From an uncultured Prevotella sp. (GTDB lineage: Bacteria > Bacteroidota > Bacteroidia > Bacteroidales > Bacteroidaceae), in NCBI GenBank assembly GCA_934190685.1, contig CAKPTK010000033.1, positions 1-18,933 on the forward strand: a stretch of DNA of 18,933 nt, written 5' to 3'. Position 1 is the stretch's first letter. Each line of letters opens with the position of its first letter. The position numbers and the translations under genes are program-made. A model generated the notes under the pieces. That model searched no databases and was not told where the DNA came from. It saw nothing but the letters and a program-made list of their open reading frames with translations. Of this stretch, positions 1-6,403 are shown piece by piece.

Positions 1-2870
1 AAGAAGAATTGCGTAAGGCGCTGACTCATTTTTCCGAAGAATACAATTTGCCTGATAGTTTTGTCGATATTTTTTCAAAGATGAAACCATATCAGAAAGA
101 ATATGGAGCATATTCGGCCAAGGCGGTTAGCAAATTGCTTTCCTTGATGCGGATGGGGAAGTATTGGGATGAAAGTAATATTGATGCGCATACTCGTGAG
201 CGAATGCAAAAACTCATGGATGGGGAAGTGGACGAGAGTATTCGTGCCAAAGTGCGTGAAAAATCAATGAACCTTTCTTCTGTCAAAGACTTTCAGGGTC
301 TTCCTGTATGGCTTGCTTGTTACATTGTGTATAATAGACACAGTGAATCCTCGGATATGATCCGTTGGACTTCACCAAGTGATATAGACGATTATCTGCA
401 TCATTTCAAGCAGCATTCTTTACGCAATCCTATTGTTGAGCAAGTTATTACAGAAACGCTTAGAACCGTACGTGATATATGGAAAAAATATGACCACATT
501 GATGAAATCCATGTGGAAATGGGGCGTGACTTGAAGAATCCTGCTGATAAAAGACGTGAAATGACTCGTCGTTTGCTTGAAAATGAATCAGCCAATATGC
601 GCGCCAAACTTTTACTTGCAGAATTGAAGAATCCTGACTATGGAATAGAAAATGTGCGCCCCTATTCTCCTAATCAGCAGGAATTATTGCGCATTTACGA
701 GGATGGAGCATTGAGTCAAAATGAGGAAGATTTAGATGTAGACATTTCTGACACAATCAGCAAATTGTCTCAATATGATCCGAAGAATCTTCCATCCCAA
801 CAAGAAATTAAAAAATATATTTTGTGGATGGAGCAAAGATATCGTTCTCCTTATACAGGAGAGATGATTCCGTTGTCAAAGCTTTTCACGTCAGCCTATG
901 AGATAGAACATGTTATACCACAATCAAGATATTTTGATGATTCTTTTTCCAATAAAGTGATTTGTGAAGCTGAAGTGAACAAATTGAAAGATCGTTTGTT
1001 GGGCTATGAATTCATCAAGCAACATCATGGTGAAAAGGTACAACTCAGCATGGGAAAGAGTGTGGAAATATTGTCTCCAGAAGAATATGTACGGCATGTG
1101 GAATCTCAATACAAGGGGAATAAGGCGAAAATGCGTAAGTTGCTTATGGATGAGATTCCGGATAATTTCATTGAACGCCAAATGAATGACAGTCGGTATA
1201 TCAGTAAAGTTATTAAATCTTTGCTTTCCAACATTGTGCGTGAGAAAAGTGAGGAGGAAGCGACTTCAAAGCATTTGATAACTTGCAATGGTAGTATAAC
1301 AGACCGGCTCAAGAAGGATTGGGGTATCAATGATGTTTGGAATCACATCGTCTTGCCTCGTTTCCGTCGTTTGAATGAACTGACAGAAACACATAAGTTC
1401 ACAACGCTTAATAAGGAAGGTCATGAAGTACCGATTGTTCCGATAGAGTGTCAAAAGGGATTCAACAAAAAACGCATAGACCATCGTCATCATGCAATGG
1501 ATGCGATTGTGATTGCGTGTACGACACGTAATCATGTAAATCTTCTTAATAACGAGGCTGCCTTATCTAAGAATAATGCTAATCGTTATCAGTTATCGCG
1601 TCAATTGCGCAGATATGAAACGATGGAGATTATAAAGGATGGAGTAAAAAAGAAAATTGAAGTCGCAAAAGAATTCCTCGCAACGTGGTCTACGTTCACA
1701 ACAGATGTGGAGTCTTCGTTGGAAAACATTGTGGTTAGTTTTAAGCAGAATCTAAGAGTCATTAACAAAACCACGAATTATTACCAACATTTTGATCAAG
1801 GTAAGAAAGTGTTCACCTCTCAAAGCAAAGGTGATTCTTGGGCTATACGAAAACCTATGCATAAAGAAACTGTTTCTGGTGAGGTGAATTTGCGTCGGAT
1901 AAAGGATGCCTCAATCAAGGAAGCTTTGAAGCGTCCTAAGGACATCGTGGACAAAGACTTGAAGGAAAAAATCTTAGAGTTACTTACTCTTCAAAAAAAT
2001 GAAAAGCAAATAAAACAGTATTTTGAAGAAAACAAGGAGGTCTGGTCTGATGTAAATTTGAAGAAGATAAGTATTTATTTCTTTACGAAAGAGACAAAAG
2101 ATAGATTCTTTGCGACAAGAAAAAGTATAGATGTGTCATTTGATGAAGATAAAATCCGTAATCATGTTACGGATACGGCAATCCAAAAAATCTTGCTTCG
2201 TCATCTTGCGAACAAGGGAGGAAAGCCTGAAATAGCATTCTCTCCAGATGGCATTGATGAGATGAACAAGTCTATTGTAGAGTTGAACGGTGGACGTTTT
2301 CATCAGCCAATATTCAAAGTGAGAGTATATGAAAAGGCGGACAAGTTCTGTGTGGGTACTCATGGTAACAAAAAGAAAAAATTTGTGGAAGCTGCTAAAG
2401 GAACGAATTTGTTCTTTGCTATCTATGAAAAAACACAGATTGATAAGGTTTCGGGACAGCCTGTTACTGTTCGTACTTTCGATACGATTCCTCTTAATGT
2501 CGTTATCGATAGATTGAAACAAGGACTTTCTCCTGCACCCCAAAGTTGTGAAGGTCTTGCGCCTAAGTACGTCTTGTCTCCCAATGATTTGGTCTATTTA
2601 CCAACGGCAGACGAACTGAAACAGCACCATCTGAATACACCATTGGATAAAAAAAGAATATATAAATTTGTGGACGGAAGTGGAAATACGGCAAATTTCG
2701 TTCCTTTCAGTGTCGCAAATATTATTTATTCCCTACAGAAGGATGATGCTCAAAAGTTCTGCACAGGAAAAATTATACAGAATGAATTCGGTGAAGGAAG
2801 CCCGAAGTCCAAGAATGAACGTGCCATAACTGGAGAAATGATAAAAAAATATGCATTCCCATTCGCGTAA
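1..2870 (+). CDS. cas9: CRISPR-associated endonuclease Cas9, type II-C (5' end outside window)
   Basis: RNA-guided DNA endonuclease that cuts both target strands using crRNA and tracrRNA. The reading frame (codons from base 3) is already open at the window edge, so the N-terminal RuvC-I part and some of the recognition lobe are missing. About 955 residues remain; Bacteroidetes II-C Cas9 proteins are usually about 1,400-1,500. Counting from the TTG codon at base 9: RuvC-II is seen as HVEMGRD with catalytic E170. The HNH nuclease is at about 290-330, with EHVIPQS (H301), SNKV (N315) and VNKLKD (N324). RuvC-III is DHRHHAMDAI with H495 and D498. The C-terminal 400 residues are the PAM-interacting side. 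All catalytic residues in the visible part are intact and there is no frameshift. The TTG at base 9 is not the true start. cas1 and cas2 follow on the same strand after a terminator-like hairpin. Confidence 0.96.
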   Translation, partial: EELRKALTHFSEEYNLPDSFVDIFSKMKPYQKEYGAYSAKAVSKLLSLMRMGKYWDESNIDAHTRERMQKLMDGEVDESIRAKVREKSMNLSSVKDFQGLPVWLACYIVYNRHSESSDMIRWTSPSDIDDYLHHFKQHSLRNPIVEQVITETLRTVRDIWKKYDHIDEIHVEMGRDLKNPADKRREMTRRLLENESANMRAKLLLAELKNPDYGIENVRPYSPNQQELLRIYEDGALSQNEEDLDVDISDTISKLSQYDPKNLPSQQEIKKYILWMEQRYRSPYTGEMIPLSKLFTSAYEIEHVIPQSRYFDDSFSNKVICEAEVNKLKDRLLGYEFIKQHHGEKVQLSMGKSVEILSPEEYVRHVESQYKGNKAKMRKLLMDEIPDNFIERQMNDSRYISKVIKSLLSNIVREKSEEEATSKHLITCNGSITDRLKKDWGINDVWNHIVLPRFRRLNELTETHKFTTLNKEGHEVPIVPIECQKGFNKKRIDHRHHAMDAIVIACTTRNHVNLLNNEAALSKNNANRYQLSRQLRRYETMEIIKDGVKKKIEVAKEFLATWSTFTTDVESSLENIVVSFKQNLRVINKTTNYYQHFDQGKKVFTSQSKGDSWAIRKPMHKETVSGEVNLRRIKDASIKEALKRPKDIVDKDLKEKILELLTLQKNEKQIKQYFEENKEVWSDVNLKKISIYFFTKETKDRFFATRKSIDVSFDEDKIRNHVTDTAIQKILLRHLANKGGKPEIAFSPDGIDEMNKSIVELNGGRFHQPIFKVRVYEKADKFCVGTHGNKKKKFVEAAKGTNLFFAIYEKTQIDKVSGQPVTVRTFDTIPLNVVIDRLKQGLSPAPQSCEGLAPKYVLSPNDLVYLPTADELKQHHLNTPLDKKRIYKFVDGSGNTANFVPFSVANIIYSLQKDDAQKFCTGKIIQNEFGEGSPKSKNERAITGEMIKKYAFPFA

Positions 2871-2905
2871 ATCGTTTAGGTGAAATATCTTTATAATACT
2901 CTATA

Positions 2906-2956
2906 TGCCACAATGGGAACACATACATAACGTGAGTTCCGATTGTGGCATTTTTT
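2906..2956 (+). terminator. Rho-independent terminator or attenuator between cas9 and cas1
   Basis: A 15-base arm (2906-2920, TGCCACAATGGGAAC) pairs with 2936-2950 (GTTCCGATTGTGGCA) with a single G/G mismatch and a 15-base loop. Six T follow at 2951-2956. The hairpin begins 35 bases after the cas9 stop and the T run ends 24 bases before the cas1 ATG. It should end or reduce cas9 transcription before cas1-cas2. Confidence 0.75.
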
Positions 2957-2980
2957 GTTCATATTCAAAACATCCCACTT

Positions 2981-3925
2981 ATGATTAAGAAAACTCTTTA
3001 TTTTGGAAACCCGGCTTATTTATCACTACGAATGCAGCAGATGGTTATCAAGTTGCCGGAAGTAGAAAGCATTGCTGATTTGCCAGAAAGTCTAAAGAGT
3101 ATGTCTGAGGTTACTAAACCAATAGAGGACATAGGCATTGTTGTACTTGACAACAAACGGATAACAATTACCCAAGGCTTGCTTGAAGCTCTACTTGAAA
3201 ACAATAGCGCTGTGATTACTTGTGATAGTCGGAGTATGCCTGTAGGTCTGATGTTGCCTCTTTACGGAAATTCTACGCAAAATGAGCGATTCAGAGATCA
3301 GTTAAATGCTTCCCAACCTCTTCGAAAGCAATTGTGGCAGCAAACGATAAAAGCAAAAATAGACAATCAAGCAACCGTCTTGTCTGCTTGTTGTGGCAAA
3401 TCGGTGCGACTTTTGGAAAGAATGTCAGCGGATGTTCGTAGTGGAGATCCGGATAATCTTGAAGCTCAGGCGGCAGCTTATTATTGGAAAAATATTTTCG
3501 CAGATATTTCAGGGCTGGAAACATTTACTCGTAATAGAGAGGGTGTACATCCTAATAATTTGTTGAACTATGGTTATGCCATTCTTCGGGCAGTTATTGC
3601 TCGTAGCTTGGTGTCCAGTGGCATGCTTCCCACGCTTGGCATTCATCATCACAATCGTTACAATGCCTATTGTCTTGCCGATGATATTATGGAGCCTTAT
3701 CGCCCCTATGTTGACGAGCTTGTTTATTCAATTGTGAAGGAGTTTGGAATAGATAATTTGGAACTGACAAAGCAAATGAAAATTCGTTTGTTAGGAATAC
3801 CTACTTTAGATGTGGTAATAGGGGGCAAACGAAGTCCGCTGATGGTCGCAGCCACTCTGACCACAGCGTCCTTGTATAAGTGCTTTTCAGGAGAGTCTCG
3901 GCGAATTGCATACCCTATTCGTTGA
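2981..3925 (+). CDS. cas1: CRISPR-associated endonuclease Cas1, type II
   Basis: Integrase subunit of the Cas1-Cas2 complex that inserts new spacers into the array. The 314-residue protein has the type II-C N-terminus MIKKTLYFGNPAYLS and the Cas1 core: a YWKNIF segment, then NNLLNYGYAILRAVIARSL, in which the Cas1 family places metal-binding residues. It continues with GIHHHNRYNAYCLADDIMEPYRP, whose histidines and acidic residues complete the usual metal site (named from family knowledge). I chose the ATG at 2981 because it gives the family's standard start; the frame continues upstream to a GTG at 2945, but that lies inside the hairpin of the preceding terminator. cas2 starts 17 bases after the stop, so the two are probably co-transcribed. 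Confidence 0.96.
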   Translation: MIKKTLYFGNPAYLSLRMQQMVIKLPEVESIADLPESLKSMSEVTKPIEDIGIVVLDNKRITITQGLLEALLENNSAVITCDSRSMPVGLMLPLYGNSTQNERFRDQLNASQPLRKQLWQQTIKAKIDNQATVLSACCGKSVRLLERMSADVRSGDPDNLEAQAAAYYWKNIFADISGLETFTRNREGVHPNNLLNYGYAILRAVIARSLVSSGMLPTLGIHHHNRYNAYCLADDIMEPYRPYVDELVYSIVKEFGIDNLELTKQMKIRLLGIPTLDVVIGGKRSPLMVAATLTTASLYKCFSGESRRIAYPIR

Positions 3926-3939
3926 GATAAATGCTATAG

Positions 3940-4275
<336 letters not shown>

Positions 4276-4342
4276 AAAGAATAACTGTCATTAGTTGAAA
4301 TGTAGGGCTTTCAGTTATAGAAAAAGTCATGAACTAGTTTTT

Positions 4343-4392
4343 GTTTAAAAACGGAGAATGCTACACTTTTTGTAGTATTCTCCGTTTTAAAC
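4343..4392. terminator. Strong bidirectional terminator between cas2 and the CRISPR array
   Basis: The left arm (4343-4365, core ACGGAGAATGCTACA) pairs with the right arm (4371-4392, core TGTAGTATTCTCCGT) over more than 20 bases, with one G:T wobble, one bulged A and a 5-base loop. Runs of A on the left and T on the right make it look like a terminator on both strands. It would stop cas1-cas2 transcripts on + and array transcripts on -, as expected if the array runs toward cas2. Confidence 0.85.
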
Positions 4393-4456
4393 AACTGATT
4401 TTTTAATTCTAATACATTGTGCATTTGTCTGATAATGAGTGAATTATAGATTTTCA

Positions 4457-4734
4457 GTTGTTGATTCTACCACAAAGGTAGTGAAATTTGAGCAAATCAC
4501 AACTATTTAAATTTAATATATACTTTTGTGACGGTTGTTGATTCTACCACAAAGGTAGTGAAATTTGAGCAAATCACAACTTATGTCTAAGAAAGATGTT
4601 ATTGTTATCGGTTGTTGATTCTACCACAAAGGTAGTGAAATTTGAGCAAATCACAACTCAAAACTGAACGGGAAAAAGTTCTCAACAGTTGTTGATTCTA
4701 CCACAAAGGTAGTGAAATTTGAGCAAATCACAAC
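4457..4734 (-). CRISPR. Type II-C CRISPR array, four identical 47-base repeats and three 30-base spacers
   Basis: Repeats are at 4457-4503, 4534-4580, 4611-4657 and 4688-4734 and are identical. Spacers are 4504-4533, 4581-4610 and 4658-4687, all 30 bases, giving a constant 77-base period. On the - strand the repeat starts GTTGTGATTTGC and ends AGAATCAACAAC. I assign the - strand as the crRNA strand for three reasons: the start resembles other Bacteroidetes II-C repeats that I remember; a tracrRNA-like element complementary to this 5' part lies at 5496-5522; and each repeat carries a promoter on this strand. On the + strand the repeat contains a small hairpin, CTACC/GGTAG. A fourth possible spacer (4735-4763) and a decayed repeat follow. 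Confidence 0.98.
4704..4734 (-). promoter_or_regulatory. Bacteroidetes-type promoter embedded in each CRISPR repeat (repeat 4 shown)
   Basis: On the - strand, repeat positions 1-4 are GTTG and positions 24-31 are TACCTTTG, separated by 19 bases. The Bacteroidetes housekeeping promoter is TTTG, about 19-20 bases, TAnnTTTG, so only the first T differs. The same boxes occur in the other repeats, with -7 boxes at 4627-4634, 4550-4557 and 4473-4480. Initiation about 5-7 bases downstream would fall in the last ten bases of the repeat, just before the spacer. Neisseria and Campylobacter II-C arrays are known to have promoters in each repeat; that this holds here is inferred. Confidence 0.6.
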
Positions 4735-4763
4735 GGTTCGTTGGCAATGAGAAGGTAACTTGG

Positions 4764-4799
4764 GTACTACAAAGGTAATGAATTTTGTAGATTCATAAG
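4764..4799 (-). repeat. Decayed fifth CRISPR repeat
   Basis: Compared with repeat positions 11-34 on the + strand, 20 of 24 bases match, including the stretch ACAAAGGTA at 4769-4777. The last part, which would pair with tracrRNA in a crRNA, is lost, as are the first ten bases. It begins 29 bases after repeat 4, about one spacer length. The - strand box TACCTTTG (4770-4777) is intact, but no GTTG or TTTG sits at the right distance upstream. It could be a terminal array repeat or a remnant leader promoter. Confidence 0.75.
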
Positions 4800-5029
4800 C
4801 GTATCTGCGATGCTAGCATTAAATGTTTGCAGAGGAATGATGAGAACAAAGTTTGAAAGATTTTAGTATGATTGTACAAATCAGGTCTATTAAAGCAGTA
4901 CCAAATTGAAGAAGGTGTCTACTATTATATTTGCATAAAACTGATAGTGTCTACCCTTATAGTTTATAAACTTTAAAAGTGTATAGTCTAATCAGAAAGA
5001 TTCACTTTTCACTTGCCCAATTTAGGCCC

Positions 5030-5060
5030 CGAGCAGTGGGCAACTGTTGCCCACTGCTCG
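5030..5060. repeat. Perfect 14-base inverted repeat
   Basis: CGAGCAGTGGGCAA (5030-5043) and TTGCCCACTGCTCG (5047-5060) are exact complements around a 3-base loop CTG. It is much more GC-rich than its surroundings. There is no T run, so a simple terminator is unlikely. It may be a structured RNA, a dispersed repeat unit, or a binding site. Confidence 0.8.
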
Positions 5061-5069
5061 TTCAATGGA

Positions 5070-5117
5070 TGAACAAAGTGTTGTTCACATCTTGTTCAAG
5101 TCATTTAATGACTTGAA
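5070..5117. repeat. Two further short hairpins next to the 5030-5060 inverted repeat
   Basis: GAACAA/TTGTTC (5070-5085, loop AGTG) is followed by TTCAAGTCATT/AATGACTTGAA (5095-5117, 1-base loop). Together with 5030-5060 this makes three consecutive perfect hairpins in 88 bases, which suggests a folded RNA or a repeat element. No function is assigned. Confidence 0.65.
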
Positions 5118-5302
5118 ATTTGTTTGTGGCTAGGGGCGATTGTTGACAATGGTGTGAATATGCTTATTTTTTGTGTAGGATGATGTAATATTCGTGTATG
5201 ATATTTAGCCCATCATACATCGCCATATTCCGCATAAACACAGGGTTTGTGAAAGGTTTGTGTAGGAATGTATGATGATTTGCGAAAAAACTTTGTGGAA
5301 AT

Positions 5303-5440
5303 TCAACTCTTGAATGCTCCAAGCAATAAAGGTATAAGAAATATTGCCGCACCTATTCCTGAAATGATGAGCAATACAATGCCGACCATGATTGCTATAA
5401 ATACTGTAAACTTGAGAACTTTTGCTACTTCTGGATCCAT
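5303..5440 (-). CDS. Small hydrophobic (membrane) protein, 45 residues, unknown function
   Basis: ATG at 5440 to TGA at 5303-5305. The product starts MDPEVAKVLK, followed by an unbroken hydrophobic stretch of about 33 residues (11-43) rich in Ile, Leu, Val, Gly and Ala, and ends GAFKS. This fits one long or two short membrane-spanning helices with charged ends. I do not recognise a family. A promoter match lies upstream (TACTTTTG at 5491-5498 with GTTG at 5519-5522), inside the CRISPR-repeat-like element. A start at about 5485 gives a leader of about 45 bases. Its position between array and tracrRNA candidate suggests it could be a locus passenger, a CRISPR accessory protein, or a membrane toxin. 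The length, composition and placed promoter support a real gene, but chance cannot be excluded. Confidence 0.6.
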   Translation of the reverse strand: MDPEVAKVLKFTVFIAIMVGIVLLIISGIGAAIFLIPLLLGAFKS

Positions 5441-5490
5441 AATATTGTTTTTTACTTGAGCTCAATGCTAACCAATTGTTAATTCTACCA

Positions 5491-5522
5491 CAAAAGTAGT
5501 AATTTTTTGTGCAAGTTACAAC
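5491..5522 (-). promoter_or_regulatory. Promoter inside the repeat-like element, facing the 45-residue gene
   Basis: On the - strand GTTG (5519-5522), 20 bases, then TACTTTTG (5491-5498), matching TTTG-N19/20-TAnnTTTG at seven of the eight -7 positions that matter plus TTG at -33. It is the same arrangement as in the CRISPR repeats. Confidence 0.5.
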
Positions 5523-5577
5523 TTTATTTCGGAAAAAATGGTCTTGCTCAAATTCTGAACGAGTACTATTCTTTAGA

Positions 5578-5608
5578 AAGAAAATGCCCACCGTTGAGGA
5601 CGATGGGC
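5578..5608 (-). terminator. Terminator downstream of the SDR remnant
   Basis: The stem GCCCA/TGGGC with inner CGT/ACG and loop TGAGG (5586-5608) is followed on the - strand by ATTTTCTTTC. It fits the end of the - strand gene at 5632. On the + strand it may also serve as the last hairpin of the tracrRNA candidate, where TTTT comes 11 bases later. Confidence 0.65.
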
Positions 5609-5631
5609 CAACCTAATGTTTTCACAAGATT

Positions 5632-6177
5632 TTATTGTTTGTGGGTAATTCCAAGGTTCTGATTTTCATATTTCTCTGGGTGAGCAACAATCTTGGCCAC
5701 GAAGTCTGCTATACTCTTGCGGGATATGTCTCTGCCACGCTTAGGTTGGTCCTTATATGTAAGTTGATAGTTCACCTCGTCAACCTCGGTAAATCTGCTG
5801 GGGCGAAGAATCGTATAGCAAAGTCCGGACGCCTCAATGCGGTCGGCGAGGCGGCGATAGGTTGGAAACATTCCTCTCATTAATGTCAAGAACACGGAAT
5901 TGAGGAATCCGGGGGCATGTTTGGGGGCGGTGAGTGTTACTTTCCAATATGCTCCATAAATACCCATACTGCTGATGGCGATGATGCGGTTGGCTTTTTC
6001 CAAGTGCATGGCGTCAATCAGGATTTTAGCCATCTTGTCCAAGTCGCCAGACATACCTGTATAAACGATGTCTTGTCCTGCCACGGCATTGCACACATCC
6101 AGTGGATTCATGGCATCCCCCACAAGAACCAATCCTCTGTTTTCTCTATCGCCTTTTCTGTTATTTGCCTCATCCAT
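5632..6177 (-). pseudogene. NAD(P)-binding protein of the NmrA/atypical SDR type, N-terminus lost
   Basis: From about residue 16 the 181-residue frame reads like the middle and end of an NAD(P)H-binding epimerase-like protein: LVLVGDAMNPLDVCNAVAGQD, then IIAISSMGIYG (third Rossmann strand with catalytic-type Ser and Tyr), YTILRPSRFTE, and ISRKSIADFVAKIV near the end. The N-terminal 40 or so residues with the glycine-rich nucleotide-binding loop are absent. The bases there belong instead to an alcohol dehydrogenase in another frame, so the ATG at 6177 is a chance start. Without the dinucleotide loop it is unlikely to work as an oxidoreductase. A terminator lies downstream at 5578-5608. Confidence 0.75.
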
Positions 6178-6284
6178 CGAGGTTCCAATATCGCAAGTCC
6201 CATACCATGCGTGATGTCGTAGAATGCGCTCAGTTCGTGCTCCATGGCATGAACACCGAATTTCGCAGGCTTATAAAAGACAGT
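6108..6284 (-). pseudogene. Fragment of an iron-dependent alcohol dehydrogenase (YqhD/BDH type)
   Basis: In a different frame from the SDR remnant, the - strand encodes VHAMEHELSAFYDITHG followed by MGLAILEPRWM. This is the metal-binding signature region of group III alcohol dehydrogenases, with the two ligand histidines in EHEL and ITHG. Only about 40-50 residues are recognisable out of about 385. The frame ends at TGA 6108-6110. Nothing upstream of about 6262 resembles the family, and the neighbouring MaoC terminator is at 6346. It is a remnant left by a deletion. Confidence 0.75.
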
Positions 6285-6345
6285 ATGGAATAGCGCCATC
6301 ATCGGTGTCTTGTCTTTGATGGGGTGTAACAAAGGGGTAAAAATG

Positions 6346-6382
6346 AAAAATGCCAAGGACGTGTGGAGAGTCCTTGGCATTT
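6346..6382 (-). terminator. Terminator of the MaoC-like gene
   Basis: On the - strand AAATGCCAAGGAC (6382-6370) pairs exactly with GTCCTTGGCATTT (6360-6348) around a 9-base loop, followed by further T (6346-6350, then CATTTTTA). It lies 21 bases past the stop codon. Confidence 0.9.
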
Positions 6383-6403
6383 GGGTATGTAGATGAGTGG
6401 GAA

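Larger units (their letters stand above)
4735..5302. other. 568-base stretch without a convincing gene
   Basis: This AT-rich DNA between the array and the small membrane protein gene holds the decayed repeat, a 32-base-spaced direct repeat GTGTCTAC (4915-4922 and 4947-4954), the palindrome AGTTTATAAACT (4961-4972), and three hairpins at 5030-5117. The reading frames here are short, overlap one another, and show no family resemblance. Confidence 0.6.
5470..5625 (+). ncRNA. Candidate tracrRNA (anti-repeat plus structured tail)
   Basis: The element at 5475-5522 resembles the whole repeat: 23 of its first 26 bases match. Its + strand end GCAAGTTACAAC (5511-5522) pairs with all 12 first bases of the crRNA repeat (GUUGUGAUUUGC), ten Watson-Crick and two G:U. 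After an internal bulge, GTAGT (5496-5500) pairs again. Downstream are a 7-base stem with one mismatch (5543-5549/5557-5563), a small TTCTTT/AAAGAA stem (5569-5582), and a GC-rich hairpin (5586-5608), then TTTT at 5619. Both ends are estimates. A weak + strand promoter candidate is TTTG (5421-5424) and TATTGTTT (5443-5450). The pairing and position support tracrRNA over a stray repeat. Confidence 0.65.

Noticed and set aside
2945..2980. Earlier GTG start for cas1
   Set aside because: It lies within the terminator hairpin and would add 12 residues before the standard MIKKTLYFGN start.
5030..5060. Insertion-sequence terminal inverted repeats
   Set aside because: The arms are only 3 bases apart and there is no transposase or target duplication nearby.
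5475..5522. A stray or second CRISPR array repeat
   Set aside because: It is single, has no partner one spacer away, and its differences preserve pairing with the crRNA repeat, so tracrRNA explains it better.
5205..5591. 128-residue - strand frame over the anti-repeat element
   Set aside because: It overlaps the 45-residue gene in another frame, crosses the tracrRNA candidate, and its product is an unlikely mix rich in Ser, His and Tyr with no family resemblance.
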